From Streptomyces pristinaespiralis (lineage in GTDB: Bacteria > Actinomycetota > Actinomycetes > Streptomycetales > Streptomycetaceae), in NCBI RefSeq assembly GCF_001278075.1, contig NZ_CP011340.1, forward strand, positions 7,933,501 through 7,997,500: a stretch of DNA of 64,000 nt, written 5' to 3'. Of this stretch, positions 44,497 through 53,900 are shown in pieces (position 1 is the first letter of the stretch; each line of letters begins with the position of its first letter). The position numbers and the translations under genes are program-made. The notes under the pieces are model-generated. The model was not told where the DNA came from, searched no databases, and saw nothing but the letters and a program-made list of their open reading frames with translations.

Positions 44497-44580
44497 GGGC
44501 AGGTATCACCCCGCACGTACGCATGAGGACAGGGGCGCACCACCGCCCGCGCGAAGCCGAACCGACGCACGTACGGATGA
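44482..44580 (+). repeat. Degenerate direct repeats of the DUF6458 3' end
   Basis: CGCACGTACG-N-ATGA recurs at 44482, 44512 and 44566, each followed by similar sequence (GGGCAGG, GGACAGG, CGCG). The first copy contains the stop region of DUF6458, so the end of the gene has been duplicated twice into the intergenic region. Confidence 0.75.
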
Positions 44581-44720
44581 CGCGTCGCCCGGGGAAACGG
44601 CCAGGGGCCGACCGGGGCGCCGGGGAGCGGTCCCGGGTTTGACCGGCGCCGCCGAGGGCACCCGGAGCGCGCTCGACGCGCAAGTCCCGTAACCGTTCAC
44701 GTCTGAGAACGGAGTCGATC

Positions 44721-46046
44721 GTGAGCCGTTCCCGAGTCGTCGTCGTGGGAGCCGGGTTCGCCGGATTCCAGGCGGCCCGCACACTCAGCCGGACCCTCCG
44801 CGACGAGGCGGAGGTGGTCCTGCTCAACCCGACCGACTACTTCCTCTACCTGCCGCTCCTGCCGCAGGTGGCGGCAGGGATCCTCGAACCCCGCAGGGTC
44901 ACCGTGTCCCTGCCCGGCTCGCTGCCGCGGGTCCGTCTGGTCCTCGGCCGGGCCACAGGGGTCGACCTCGAAGGGCGGTACGTCCACTACGAAGGCCCCG
45001 AGGGCGGGTCCGGCCGGCTCGACTACGACCGGCTGGTCCTCGCCGTCGGCAGCGTCAACAAGCTGCTCCCCGTTCCCGGTGTCGCCGAACACGCGCACGG
45101 CTTCCGCGGACTGCCGGAAGCCCTCTACCTGCGGGACCACGTCACCCGGCAGATGGAGCTCGCCGCCACCGCGGAGACCGTGGAGGAGCGCACCGCCCGC
45201 CGCACCTTCGTCGTCGTCGGGGCCGGCTACACCGGCACCGAAGTCGCCGCCCAGGGCGCCCTGTTCACCCGGGCTCTGGGGCAACGGCTGCGCACCGGCC
45301 ACCCCGAACCCCCGCCGCGCTGGATCCTGGTCGACATCGCGGAACGGGTCCTCCCCGAGCTCGACCGCAAGCTCTCCGACACCGCGGACCGGGTGCTGCG
45401 CGAGCGGGGCGTCGAGGTCCGCACCAGGACCTCCGTCAAGGAGGCGACGGCGAGCGGGGCGCTGCTCGACGACGGGGACGACATCGCCACCCGCACCCTG
45501 GTCTGGTGCGTGGGTGTGCGGCCCGACCCGCTCGTCTCGGAGGTCGGACTGCCCGTCGAGCGCGGGCGGCTGGTCGTCGACTCCCGGCTCACCGTGCCCG
45601 GCCACCCCGAGGTCTTCGCCTGCGGCGACGCCGCCGCGGTCCCCGACGTCACCAGGCCGGGCGAGTACACGCCGATGACGGCCCAGCACGCCTCCCGGCA
45701 GGGCAGGACCGCGGGCGTCAACGTCGCCGCATCCCTCGGCCGGGGCACCGCCCGCGCCTACTCCCACCACGACCTCGGCTTCGCCGTCGACCTCGGAGGC
45801 GTCAAGGCCGCCGCGAACCCGCTCGCCGTGGCGCTGTCCGGCCCGCTCGCGGGCGCGGTCACACGCGGCTACCACCTCGCCGCGATGCCCGGCAACCGGG
45901 TGCGCGTCGCCGCCGACTGGGCGCTGGACGCCGTACTGCCCCGGCAGGCGGTCCAGCTGGGGCTGGTGCGTTCCTGGTCGGTGCCGCTGGACACCGCCTC
46001 GCCCGAACTGGCGCGGGTCGGCGGCGCCCATTCCAAGGAGCAGTGA
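44721..46046 (+). CDS. Type II NADH dehydrogenase-like FAD oxidoreductase
   Basis: 441 residues, GTG start. FAD motif VVVGAGFAGFQAARTL (6-21), NAD motif VVVGAGYTGTEVAAQGA (about residues 160-176), TRTLVWCVGVRPDPL and FACGDAAAVPD. It has the NDH-2 fold and a C-terminal amphipathic region (VTRGYHLAAMPGNRVRVAADWALD) that could attach to the membrane. It would pass electrons from NAD(P)H to menaquinone without proton pumping. The transketolase gene starts 1 bp after its stop. Confidence 0.9.
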   Translation: MSRSRVVVVGAGFAGFQAARTLSRTLRDEAEVVLLNPTDYFLYLPLLPQVAAGILEPRRVTVSLPGSLPRVRLVLGRATGVDLEGRYVHYEGPEGGSGRLDYDRLVLAVGSVNKLLPVPGVAEHAHGFRGLPEALYLRDHVTRQMELAATAETVEERTARRTFVVVGAGYTGTEVAAQGALFTRALGQRLRTGHPEPPPRWILVDIAERVLPELDRKLSDTADRVLRERGVEVRTRTSVKEATASGALLDDGDDIATRTLVWCVGVRPDPLVSEVGLPVERGRLVVDSRLTVPGHPEVFACGDAAAVPDVTRPGEYTPMTAQHASRQGRTAGVNVAASLGRGTARAYSHHDLGFAVDLGGVKAAANPLAVALSGPLAGAVTRGYHLAAMPGNRVRVAADWALDAVLPRQAVQLGLVRSWSVPLDTASPELARVGGAHSKEQ

Positions 46047-46047
46047 C

Positions 46048-47895
46048 ATGCAGGACGAACAACTCGCAGAGCTGGCACAGCAGTTGCGCGTCGACGCGGT
46101 ACGCGCCGCCGACGCCGCGGGATCCGGGCATCCCACCTCTTCCATGTCCGCGGCCGACCTCGGCGCCGTGCTGCTGGCCCACCACCTGCGCTACGACTTC
46201 GACCGGCCCGAGCACCCGGGCAACGACCGGCTCGTGCTCTCCAAGGGGCACGCGTCACCGCTGCTGTACGCCATGTACGTGGCGGCCGGGGCCATCGACG
46301 AGGAGGAACTCCTCACCTTCCGCAAGCACGGCAGCCGCCTCGAAGGACACCCCACCCCCCGGCTCCCCTGGGTCGACGTGGCCACCGGCTCCCTCGGCCA
46401 GGGACTGCCCGTCGGTGTCGGCATGGCCCTCGCCGGCAAGCGGCTGGACCAGATCCCGTACCGCGTGTGGGTGATGTCCGGCGACAGCGAGATGGCGGAG
46501 GGCTCCGTCTGGGAGGCCGTGGAACACGCCTCGTTCGAACGGCTGGACAACCTCACCCTGATCCTCGACGTGAACCGGCTCGGCCAGCGCGGCCCCACGC
46601 GTTTCGGCTGGGACCTCGACGCGTACGCCCGACGTCTTCAGGCCTTCGGCTGGCACACCGTCGAGATCGACGGGCACGACGTCCGCGCCGTCGACGACGC
46701 CCTGTCGGAGGCCGCGGGCACCGTCGGCCGCCCCACAGCCGTCATCGCCCGCACCGAGAAGGGCCACGGCGTGGCCGCCGTGGCGGACCAGGAGGGCAAG
46801 CACGGCAAGCCCCTGTCGGACGTGTCGGACGCGATCGCGGAACTGGGCGGTGTGCGCACCGCCAGGATCGAGGTCCAGCAGCCCCCGCCCGCCCGGGTCC
46901 TGCACGAGCGGCACACCGGCGGGCTCACCCTGCCCACCTACGACACCGGCGACGAGGTGGCCACCCGCACCGCATACGGGCAGGCCCTGGCCGCGCTCGG
47001 CTCCGCACGCACGGACGTCGTCGCCCTCGACGCCGAGGTCGGCGACTCGACGCGCACCGAGTACTTCGCCAAGGAGCATCCCGGCCGCCACTTCCAGTGC
47101 TACATCGCGGAGCAGCAGCTCGTGGCCGCGGCCGTCGGCATGTACACACGGGGCTACGTCCCCTACGCCGGCACCTTCGCGGCCTTCCTGACCCGCGCCC
47201 ACGACTTCATCCGGATGGCCGCCGTCAGCCGCGCCTCCATCAACCTCGTCGGATCCCACGCCGGCGTCGCCATCGGCCAGGACGGGCCCTCGCAGATGGG
47301 CCTCGAGGACCTCGCGATGTTCCGCTCGGTCCCCGGCAGCACCGTCCTCTACCCGTGCGACGCCAACCAGACAGCACGGCTCGTCGCGGCCATGGCCGAT
47401 CTGCCGAACGTGAGCTACCTGCGCACCAGCCGCTCCGACATGCCGGTGATCTACGGCCCCGAGGAGGACTTCCCCGTCGGCGGCGCCAAGGTGCTGCGCG
47501 CCTCCCACCGCGACCGCGTGTGCGTCATCGCCGCGGGAGTGACCGTGCACGAGGCGATGACGGCGGCCACCGTCCTCGAACGGGAAGGCATCCCGGTGCG
47601 CGTCGTCGACCTCTACTCGGTCAAGCCCGTCGACGCGGGCACCCTGCAGAGCGCGGCCGACGACACCGGCTGTCTGCTGACCGTGGAGGACCACCGCACG
47701 GAGGGCGGCCTCGGCGACGCGGTGGCGGAGGCGTTCTCCGACGGACGCCCCATGCCGCGGCTGATACGGCTCGGGGTGCGCAACATCCCCGCGTCCGCCG
47801 CGCCGGCGGAACAACTGCACGCCTCCGGCATCGACGCCGAATCCATCAGCGCCGCCGTGCGCCTGCTCGTCGCGGAAGCCATGGTGCGCCCGTGA
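46048..47895 (+). CDS. Transketolase, compact (animal-like length)
   Basis: 615 residues in one chain. TPP-binding GDSEMAEGSVWEAVEHASFERLDNLTLILDVNRLGQ, catalytic Glu355 in YIAEQQLVAAAVG, and a transketolase C-terminal domain. It is shorter than the usual 660-700-residue bacterial TktA and resembles the vertebrate/archaeal-like branch in length. It exchanges two-carbon units in the pentose phosphate pathway. A second, canonical transketolase elsewhere in the genome would be expected. Tightly coupled to NDH-2 upstream and the LigD polymerase downstream. Confidence 0.92.
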   Translation: MQDEQLAELAQQLRVDAVRAADAAGSGHPTSSMSAADLGAVLLAHHLRYDFDRPEHPGNDRLVLSKGHASPLLYAMYVAAGAIDEEELLTFRKHGSRLEGHPTPRLPWVDVATGSLGQGLPVGVGMALAGKRLDQIPYRVWVMSGDSEMAEGSVWEAVEHASFERLDNLTLILDVNRLGQRGPTRFGWDLDAYARRLQAFGWHTVEIDGHDVRAVDDALSEAAGTVGRPTAVIARTEKGHGVAAVADQEGKHGKPLSDVSDAIAELGGVRTARIEVQQPPPARVLHERHTGGLTLPTYDTGDEVATRTAYGQALAALGSARTDVVALDAEVGDSTRTEYFAKEHPGRHFQCYIAEQQLVAAAVGMYTRGYVPYAGTFAAFLTRAHDFIRMAAVSRASINLVGSHAGVAIGQDGPSQMGLEDLAMFRSVPGSTVLYPCDANQTARLVAAMADLPNVSYLRTSRSDMPVIYGPEEDFPVGGAKVLRASHRDRVCVIAAGVTVHEAMTAATVLEREGIPVRVVDLYSVKPVDAGTLQSAADDTGCLLTVEDHRTEGGLGDAVAEAFSDGRPMPRLIRLGVRNIPASAAPAEQLHASGIDAESISAAVRLLVAEAMVRP

Positions 47896-48812
47896 AGAAG
47901 GAGCGGACCCACTCCGTCCGGGCCGGCGGGCGGACCGTCGAGATCCAGCGGCCGGACAAGGTGCTCTTCCCCGACGACGGCATCACCAAGGCGGATCTCG
48001 CCGAGTACTACCGCGCGATCGCGCCGCACATGCTGCCGCAGCTGCGCGGCCGGCCGCTGATGCTGGAACGGCACCCCGACGGCATCGGCGGGCCACGCTT
48101 CATGCAGAAGAACACGCCGGAGAACTACCCGGACTGGGTGCGAAGGGCCGAGGTCGGCAAGGAGGGCGGCACCGTGATCCACACCGTGTGCGACAACACC
48201 GCCACCTTGATGCACCTCGTCGACCAGGCGTGCATCACCTTCCACCGGTGGCAGTCACGGGCCGGCCGGCTCGAGCGGCCCGACCGGCTGGTCTTCGATC
48301 TCGACCCCTCGGGCGACACCGCCGAGGACTTCGAGACGGTACGGCGCGCGGCGCGGCAGCTGGGTGAGCTCCTCGACGACCTGCGCCTCGACCCGGTCCT
48401 GATGACCACCGGCTCCCGTGGGCTCCATGTGATCGTCCCCCTGTCCGGCGACACCGACTTCGACGGGACACGCTCCTTCGCGCAGGAGGTGGCCGAGACC
48501 CTCGCGCGTCGCGACCCCGACCACCTGACCACCGCCGTGCGCAAGCAGGCCCGCGGTGGCCGGCTCTACCTGGACGTGCAGCGCAACGGCTACGCGCAGA
48601 CCGCGGTGACGCCCTATTCCGTGCGGGCCAGGGCCGGAGCGCCGGTCGCCGTACCGATCAGCCGGGACCAGCTGGACGACCCGCGGACGGGCCCACGGCG
48701 CTGGACGGTCGCGAACGCGCTCGAACAGGCACGCACCGACCCGTGGGGCGACGCGCGCGGCGGCCGGCGGGCACTGGGCCCCGCCGGCCGCCGACTTGCC
48801 GCCCTGCGATAG
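47892..48812 (+). CDS. Stand-alone LigD-type polymerase (NHEJ primase-polymerase)
   Basis: 306 residues; GTG overlaps the transketolase stop (GTGA). Features are PDKVLFPDDGITKADLAEYY, RPLMLERHPDGIGGPRFMQKN, the catalytic FDLDPS (Asp-x-Asp), TTGSRGLHVIVPL and YLDVQRNGYAQTAV. LigD polymerase domains are archaeo-eukaryotic-type primases that add ribonucleotides at double-strand breaks with Ku. No ligase, nuclease or ku gene is adjacent. It is the third gene of an operon with transketolase. Confidence 0.93.
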   Translation: MKKERTHSVRAGGRTVEIQRPDKVLFPDDGITKADLAEYYRAIAPHMLPQLRGRPLMLERHPDGIGGPRFMQKNTPENYPDWVRRAEVGKEGGTVIHTVCDNTATLMHLVDQACITFHRWQSRAGRLERPDRLVFDLDPSGDTAEDFETVRRAARQLGELLDDLRLDPVLMTTGSRGLHVIVPLSGDTDFDGTRSFAQEVAETLARRDPDHLTTAVRKQARGGRLYLDVQRNGYAQTAVTPYSVRARAGAPVAVPISRDQLDDPRTGPRRWTVANALEQARTDPWGDARGGRRALGPAGRRLAALR

Positions 48813-48833
48813 GAGCGGCCCTTCGTCACCCGT

Positions 48834-49004
48834 CTACCACCTGTACCAGCGAGAGCGCCCGCCGCCCGCCGTCGTGCTGCGCATCAGGAATCCCAGCACC
48901 CAGATCACCAGGACGGCGAGGGCGATCCACCACAGGACCTCCACCGCGAATCCCGCGCCGAACAGAACGACGGCGAGAAGGAGAACGAGCAGGATAGGAA
49001 CCAT
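48834..49004 (-). CDS. Small hydrophobic membrane protein
   Basis: 56 residues from ATG 49004 (GGAGGTG upstream). Two hydrophobic segments (VPILLVLLLAVVLFGAGFAV and LWWIALAVLVIWVLGFLM) and a basic Trp/Tyr tail. The first and the following gene are divergent small membrane proteins. A GTGT-N15-GGGCAC element upstream is one base off the SigB consensus. Confidence 0.82.
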   Translation of the reverse strand: MVPILLVLLLAVVLFGAGFAVEVLWWIALAVLVIWVLGFLMRSTTAGGGRSRWYRW

Positions 49005-49082
49005 TGTCTGCACCTCCATGACGGCGGGTGCCCGCATTTTCCCGCCGCACACACTGTCCGATGCGAATGGAGCCTGAGGGTA

Positions 49083-49595
49083 ATGGACCGGAACAGGGGC
49101 AACGGCAATGGAAAGGGAAATGGCTCACGCGGCCGCGACGAGACACCGGAGGAAAGGGCCGACCGCAGATGGGCCGACCTCCTCCAGGAATTGCGGGTCG
49201 CGCAGACAGGCGTACAGATCCTCTTCGGTTTCCTGCTGACGGTCGCGTTTCAGCCACGCTTCGTCGATCTGTCGCAGACCGACCAGACGATCTACTCGGT
49301 GACCGTCGTACTGGGCGCCGCGACCACCGGGGTGCTCATCGGGCCCGTGGCGTTCCACCGGATGCTCACCGGCCGTCGCCTCAAGCCGCAGACGGTTTCC
49401 TGGGCCTCCCGCCTGACCGTGCTCGGTCTCGTGCTGCTGCTGTGCACGATGGCGTCCGCCCTCCTGCTGATCCTCCGGGTGGTGCTCGACGACACGATCG
49501 CGCTGTGGCTCGTCATCGCGATGGTGGTGTGGTTCGTGGTGTGCTGGTTCGTTCTGCCCGCATGGACCCTCGCGACGCGCCGCGGGCTCGACTGA
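49083..49595 (+). CDS. DUF6328 membrane protein
   Basis: 170 residues. Soluble Gly/Asn-rich start, then WADLLQELRVAQTGVQILFGFLLTVAFQPRF and four predicted helices in all, ending LWLVIAMVVWFVVCWFVLPAW. Matches the DUF6328 family; its function is unknown. Divergent from the small hydrophobic gene, so both may respond to the same signal. Confidence 0.87.
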   Translation: MDRNRGNGNGKGNGSRGRDETPEERADRRWADLLQELRVAQTGVQILFGFLLTVAFQPRFVDLSQTDQTIYSVTVVLGAATTGVLIGPVAFHRMLTGRRLKPQTVSWASRLTVLGLVLLLCTMASALLLILRVVLDDTIALWLVIAMVVWFVVCWFVLPAWTLATRRGLD

Positions 49596-49711
49596 CGCGA
49601 TTTCAGCCGCCGTATCCCTCAAGGGGATGGGGCGGTTGTCGTGCCGTGAGGCGTCGGCGGTACTGTGCGCGCACCGCCAGACGCATTGGCGCGGTAATTG
49701 TGGAGGAATCA

Positions 49712-50359
49712 GTGACTGAGACCAGAAGAACGTGGCGGCGTACGGGAGCGCTCATAGCCGTCGCTTCGGCCGGCGCGCTCGGCGTCGGCCTTTCCGCCGC
49801 CCCGGCGATCGCGCACACGCCGGTGTGGTCGGTGACCTGTGACGAGGTCAGCGTCGACCTGACCGCGTACAGCCCCACCGAGGACAACACCGTGACCATC
49901 ACGGTGGACGGCAAGGAACTGCTGCCGACGAAGACCTTCAAGAAGGAGTTCCACGACAAGCTCGCCCTGCCCGAGCACGACAAGGAACTCACCGTCCGTC
50001 TGGTCGTCGTGGCCGGTGACGGCGACCAGTTCTCGCGCGACGAGTCCAAGACCGCGCCGGTCTGCGAGGACGAGTCCCCGAGCCCGACGCCGTCGACGAC
50101 GCCCCCCTCGCCGACGCCGAGCGAGACCTCGCCCACCCCCAGCGAGACGCCGAGCACCAGCGCGCCGGCCACCAGTGCCCCCGCGACCAGTGCCCCCGCG
50201 ACGCCTTCCGCGCCGCCGAGCACGACGCCCGGTGGCGGCCTGGCCGAGACCGGTGGCTCCAGCGCCACCCCGATCATCGCCGGAGCGGCTGCCGCGGTGA
50301 TCCTCGCGGGCGGCGGCATCATGTGGGCCGCGCGCAAGCGCCGTAGCGCCCAGCACTGA
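49712..50359 (+). CDS. LAETG sortase-anchored surface protein
   Basis: 215 residues; GTG 49712 has GGAGGAATCA upstream. Twin-arginine-like signal (RRTWRRTGALIAVASAGALGVGLSAAPAIA, cleavage near AIA-HT), a 75-residue extracellular domain with a Cys pair (SVTCDEV and PVCEDE), a Pro/Ser/Thr linker (SPSPTPSTTPPSPTPSET), then LAETG (177-181), a hydrophobic helix and the basic tail KRRSAQH. Cleaved between Thr180 and Gly181 by a class E (LAxTG) sortase and linked to peptidoglycan. The ligand of the domain is unknown. Confidence 0.92.
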   Translation: MTETRRTWRRTGALIAVASAGALGVGLSAAPAIAHTPVWSVTCDEVSVDLTAYSPTEDNTVTITVDGKELLPTKTFKKEFHDKLALPEHDKELTVRLVVVAGDGDQFSRDESKTAPVCEDESPSPTPSTTPPSPTPSETSPTPSETPSTSAPATSAPATSAPATPSAPPSTTPGGGLAETGGSSATPIIAGAAAAVILAGGGIMWAARKRRSAQH

Positions 50360-50368
50360 CATGACGTA

Positions 50369-50397
50369 GGCGGGCGGACCGTGACGGTCCGCCCGCC
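50369..50397 (+). terminator. Terminator after the LAETG gene
   Basis: A perfect 13-bp stem (GGCGGGCGGACCG and complement) with a TGA loop followed by TTT, 10 nt after the stop codon. Confidence 0.88.
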
Positions 50398-50400
50398 TTT

Positions 50401-50953
50401 CGCTGTCCGGGGTCCGCGCGGTCGGGACGGGGTCCTGGGTGTGCGTGCGGCCCGGGGCACCGCCGTGGGTGGTGCGGTCGCGCGGCCCGGGGCAGTACGT
50501 GCGGTCGCGTGGCCCGGGGCAGTACCCGGTTGTGCGGTCGCGCGGCCGGCCAGCGCCGCGCAGTCGCGTGGCCTCTTCCGCGCGGACCCCGGCGCGTGCC
50601 GTCGTGATCGACCGCCTCCGCCGCCGCGTCCGATCCGTCGGCCCACCGGCTGCGGCCGTGCGATCGGCCGCAGCGGGCGCCAGGTCCGGGACCGCGCAGA
50701 CGGTATGACGCCGCATCCGGTCCGTCGCCCCCGCGACACCCGACGACGGCCGGTTTCCCGGTGCCCGTGGCAGTCGTCACGGCGTCGGCGTGGTGACACC
50801 GGTCGCTGATGCCCCGTCACGCGAAGATGCCTGTGCGTTCCCTGTGTTCTCCCGTCCTTCATCCCGACATCTGGCGCGATCCTCTTGGCCCGGCGATGCT
50901 GTCCGCCGACAGCGCTTACTGCACGCTCAACCAGCCATCCTCCAGGAGTACTT
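50401..50953. other. Gene-free region with tandem repeats
   Basis: 553 bp without a credible gene; it holds the repeats listed below and ends in CCAGGAGTACTT before the next start. The ORFs that cross it lack ribosome sites and have a repeat-like composition. No motif beyond that was recognised. Confidence 0.45.
50472..50573 (+). repeat. Tandem 27-bp repeats
   Basis: Two 27-bp units (50472-50498, 50499-50525) differ at one base (GTGCGGTCGCG[C/T]GG...). A third half-copy lies at 50532-50547 and a diverged fourth at 50558-50573. They are upstream of the secreted phosphodiester glycosidase gene. Confidence 0.8.
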
Positions 50954-53900
50954 GTGGGCCTTGGCAGAGCAAGACACACCGTCGTGCTGGCCGCGACGCT
51001 GTCCGCACTCGTGGTGGGGGCCACCGCCCCCGCCGTCGCCGATCCACCGCCCCCGCCACGGCAGTCCGCCGAAATACTGCGGCCCATCGCGCCGCCGCCC
51101 GCCAGCGCACCGGGCGGCAGCCAGACAGCCGTCGCCGATCCCGACGGCATCGAGACCGCCCGCGCGTCCCGGCCGATCGCCCCCGGCGTCCGGCTCACCT
51201 CCTACGACCGGCTCGAGGCCGACAAGTGGCTGCGCGTCGACGCGCTCTCCGTCGACCTGGGCAGCGCCGTACGGACCGACTACCTGTCCTCGGGAAAGGT
51301 CGCCGACCGCGGCAGCGTCTCGGAACTCGCCGCCCGGCACGACGCCGGCGAGGGCCGCCGAACCGTCGCCGCGATCAACGGGGACTTCTTCGACATCAAC
51401 CAGACCGGCGCGCCGCAGGGCCCCGGCGTCAAGGACGGCGAGATCACCCACTCGCCCGCCCCAGGAGCGCACCGGGCCGTCGGCATCGGCCCGGAAGGCG
51501 CGGGCCGGGTGCTGCAGATGTACTTCGAGGGCACCCTCACCGTGCCCGGCGGGACCCACCCGCTCGGTGCGTACAACGCCGCCAACGTCCCGGCCGGCGG
51601 GATCGGGGCGTACACCTCGACGTGGGGCGAGGCGGACCGCGCCCTCACCACCGACGCGGCGACGCCCGTCGCGGAGGCCGTCGTACGCGACGGCAAGGTC
51701 GTCGACGTGCGCGACCGGCCCGGCACCGGAGCCGTGCCCGACGGCACCACGGTCCTCGTCGGCCGCGAGGCCGGGGCCGAAGTGCTCGCCGCCCTGCGGC
51801 CGGGCGACGCGGTGCAGGTGGAGTACCGGCCCCGCACCGACAGCGGCCCGGTGCCGCGCACCGCGGTCGGCGGCCGTGAACTCCTCGTCGTCGACGGCGT
51901 CGCACAGAACCACGACGGCGCCGGCAACAACACCGCCGCGCCCCGCACCGCCGTCGGCTTCTCCAAGGACGGGCGGGCGATGCAGATCATCACCGTCGAC
52001 GGCCGGCAGGCCGACAGCGGCGGCGTCACCCTCACCGAGCTCGCCCTGATGATGAAGAAGGCCGGTGCGCACAACGCACTGAACCTCGACGGCGGCGGCT
52101 CGTCGACCCTGGTAGCCCGCGAACCGGGCAGTGACGCGCTCCAGGTGGAGAACAGCCCCTCCGACGGCAGCGAGCGCGAGGTCCCCAACGGCCTCGCCCT
52201 CACGGCCCCCGACGGCAGCGGCACGCTGCGCGGCTACTGGGTCGAGACCGCCGTACCGGCGTCCCTGGCCCCCACCGCCGACCCGGTGCTCGGCGGACAC
52301 CCGGAGCGCGTGTTCCCCGGCCTCACCCGCAGGCTCACCGCCGCGGGCTACGACGAGACGTACGGACCGGCCGCCGGCGCCCCGCACTGGCGCACCCTGC
52401 GGCCCTCCGTCGGCCGGGTCGACGAGGACGGCGTCTTCCGGGCACGGCGCAGCGGCACGACCGACGTCCGCGCCGAACGCGCCGGCGCCGCGGGCGACAT
52501 CCGGCTCACGGTGCTCGACGACCTGGCCCGCATCGAGCCGACCACCCGACGGGTCTCACTCGCCGTCCCCGGCGCGGCCGGCACCTTCGGCATCCTCGGC
52601 CTCGACGCCCAGGGCAACAGCGCGCCGATCGAGCCCTCCGACGTACGACTCGACTACGACAAGGAGCTGTTCGACGTCCGCGACGACGGACGCGGCTCCT
52701 TCACCGTCTCCGCGCGCACCGCAGGCAGCACCGCCGGCCGCGTCACCGCGACCGCCGGGGGTGTGAGCACCACGCTCGCCGTGAGCGTCGGCCTCGCCGA
52801 GCAGGCCGTCACCGGCTTCGACGACGCCGGTTCGTGGACCTTCACCCAGGCCCGTGCGACCGGCTCCGTGGCGGCGACACCGGACGGACACGACGGCACG
52901 GGCCTCCACCTCGCCTACGACTTCACCCGGTCGACGGCGACGCGGGCCGCCTACGCCAACCCGCCGCAGCGGATCACGGTCGCCGGACAGCCGCAGTCCT
53001 TCACGCTCTGGATTAAGGGCGACGGCAACGGCGCCTGGCCCACGCTCCACCTGAAGGACGCCGCCGGGTCCGATCAGCTGCTGCGCGGGCCCTACATCAC
53101 CTGGACGGGCTGGCGGCAGGTGAAGTTCGACGTGCCGCAGGGCGCGGCGACGCCGCTGGCGGTGCACCGGTTCTACCTGGCGGAGACCGCCGCGAACCGG
53201 CAGTACACCGGAGGGATCGTCATCGACGGACTCGACGCGCAGGTGCCCCCCGCGGTCGACCTGCCCCGAGTGCCTCCCGTCGTCGATCCGCTGATCGATC
53301 CCGCGGCCGTCACGGAAGGGCGCGACTGGCAGTTCGCCGTCATGTCCGACGCGCAGTTCGTCGCCCGCGCCCCGGACAGCCCGATCGTCGCCCAGGCCCG
53401 CCGGACCCTCAGGGAGATCAAGGCGGCACGGCCCGACTTCCTCGTCGTCAACGGCGACCTCGTGGACGAGGGCTCACCGGCCGACCTGGCGTTCGCCCGC
53501 CGTGTGCTGGACGAGGAGCTGGGGGACGACCTGCCCTGGTACTACGTGCCCGGCAACCACGAGGTGATGGGCGGGAAGATCGACAACTTCGTCGCCGAGT
53601 TCGGGCCGGCGCAGCGCACCTTCGACCACCGGGGCACCCGTTTCGTCACCCTGGACACCTCCAGCCTGACGCTGCGGGGAGGCGGGCTCGCCCAGATCAA
53701 GGAGCTGCGTGCCCAGCTCGACGCGGCGGCGGCCGACCCGGGCGTCGGGTCCGTGATGGTCGTCGAGCACGTCCCGCCGCGCGACCCGACCGTCCAGCAG
53801 GCCAGCCGGCTCGGTGACCGCAAGGAGGCCGCGCTGATCGAGAACTGGCTGGCGGAGTTCCGCCGTACGACGGGCAAGGGCGCGGCGCTGATCGGCAGCC

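Noticed and set aside
50401..50953. CRISPR-like appearance of the 27-bp repeats
   Set aside because: Units are directly adjacent without unique spacers and no cas genes are near.
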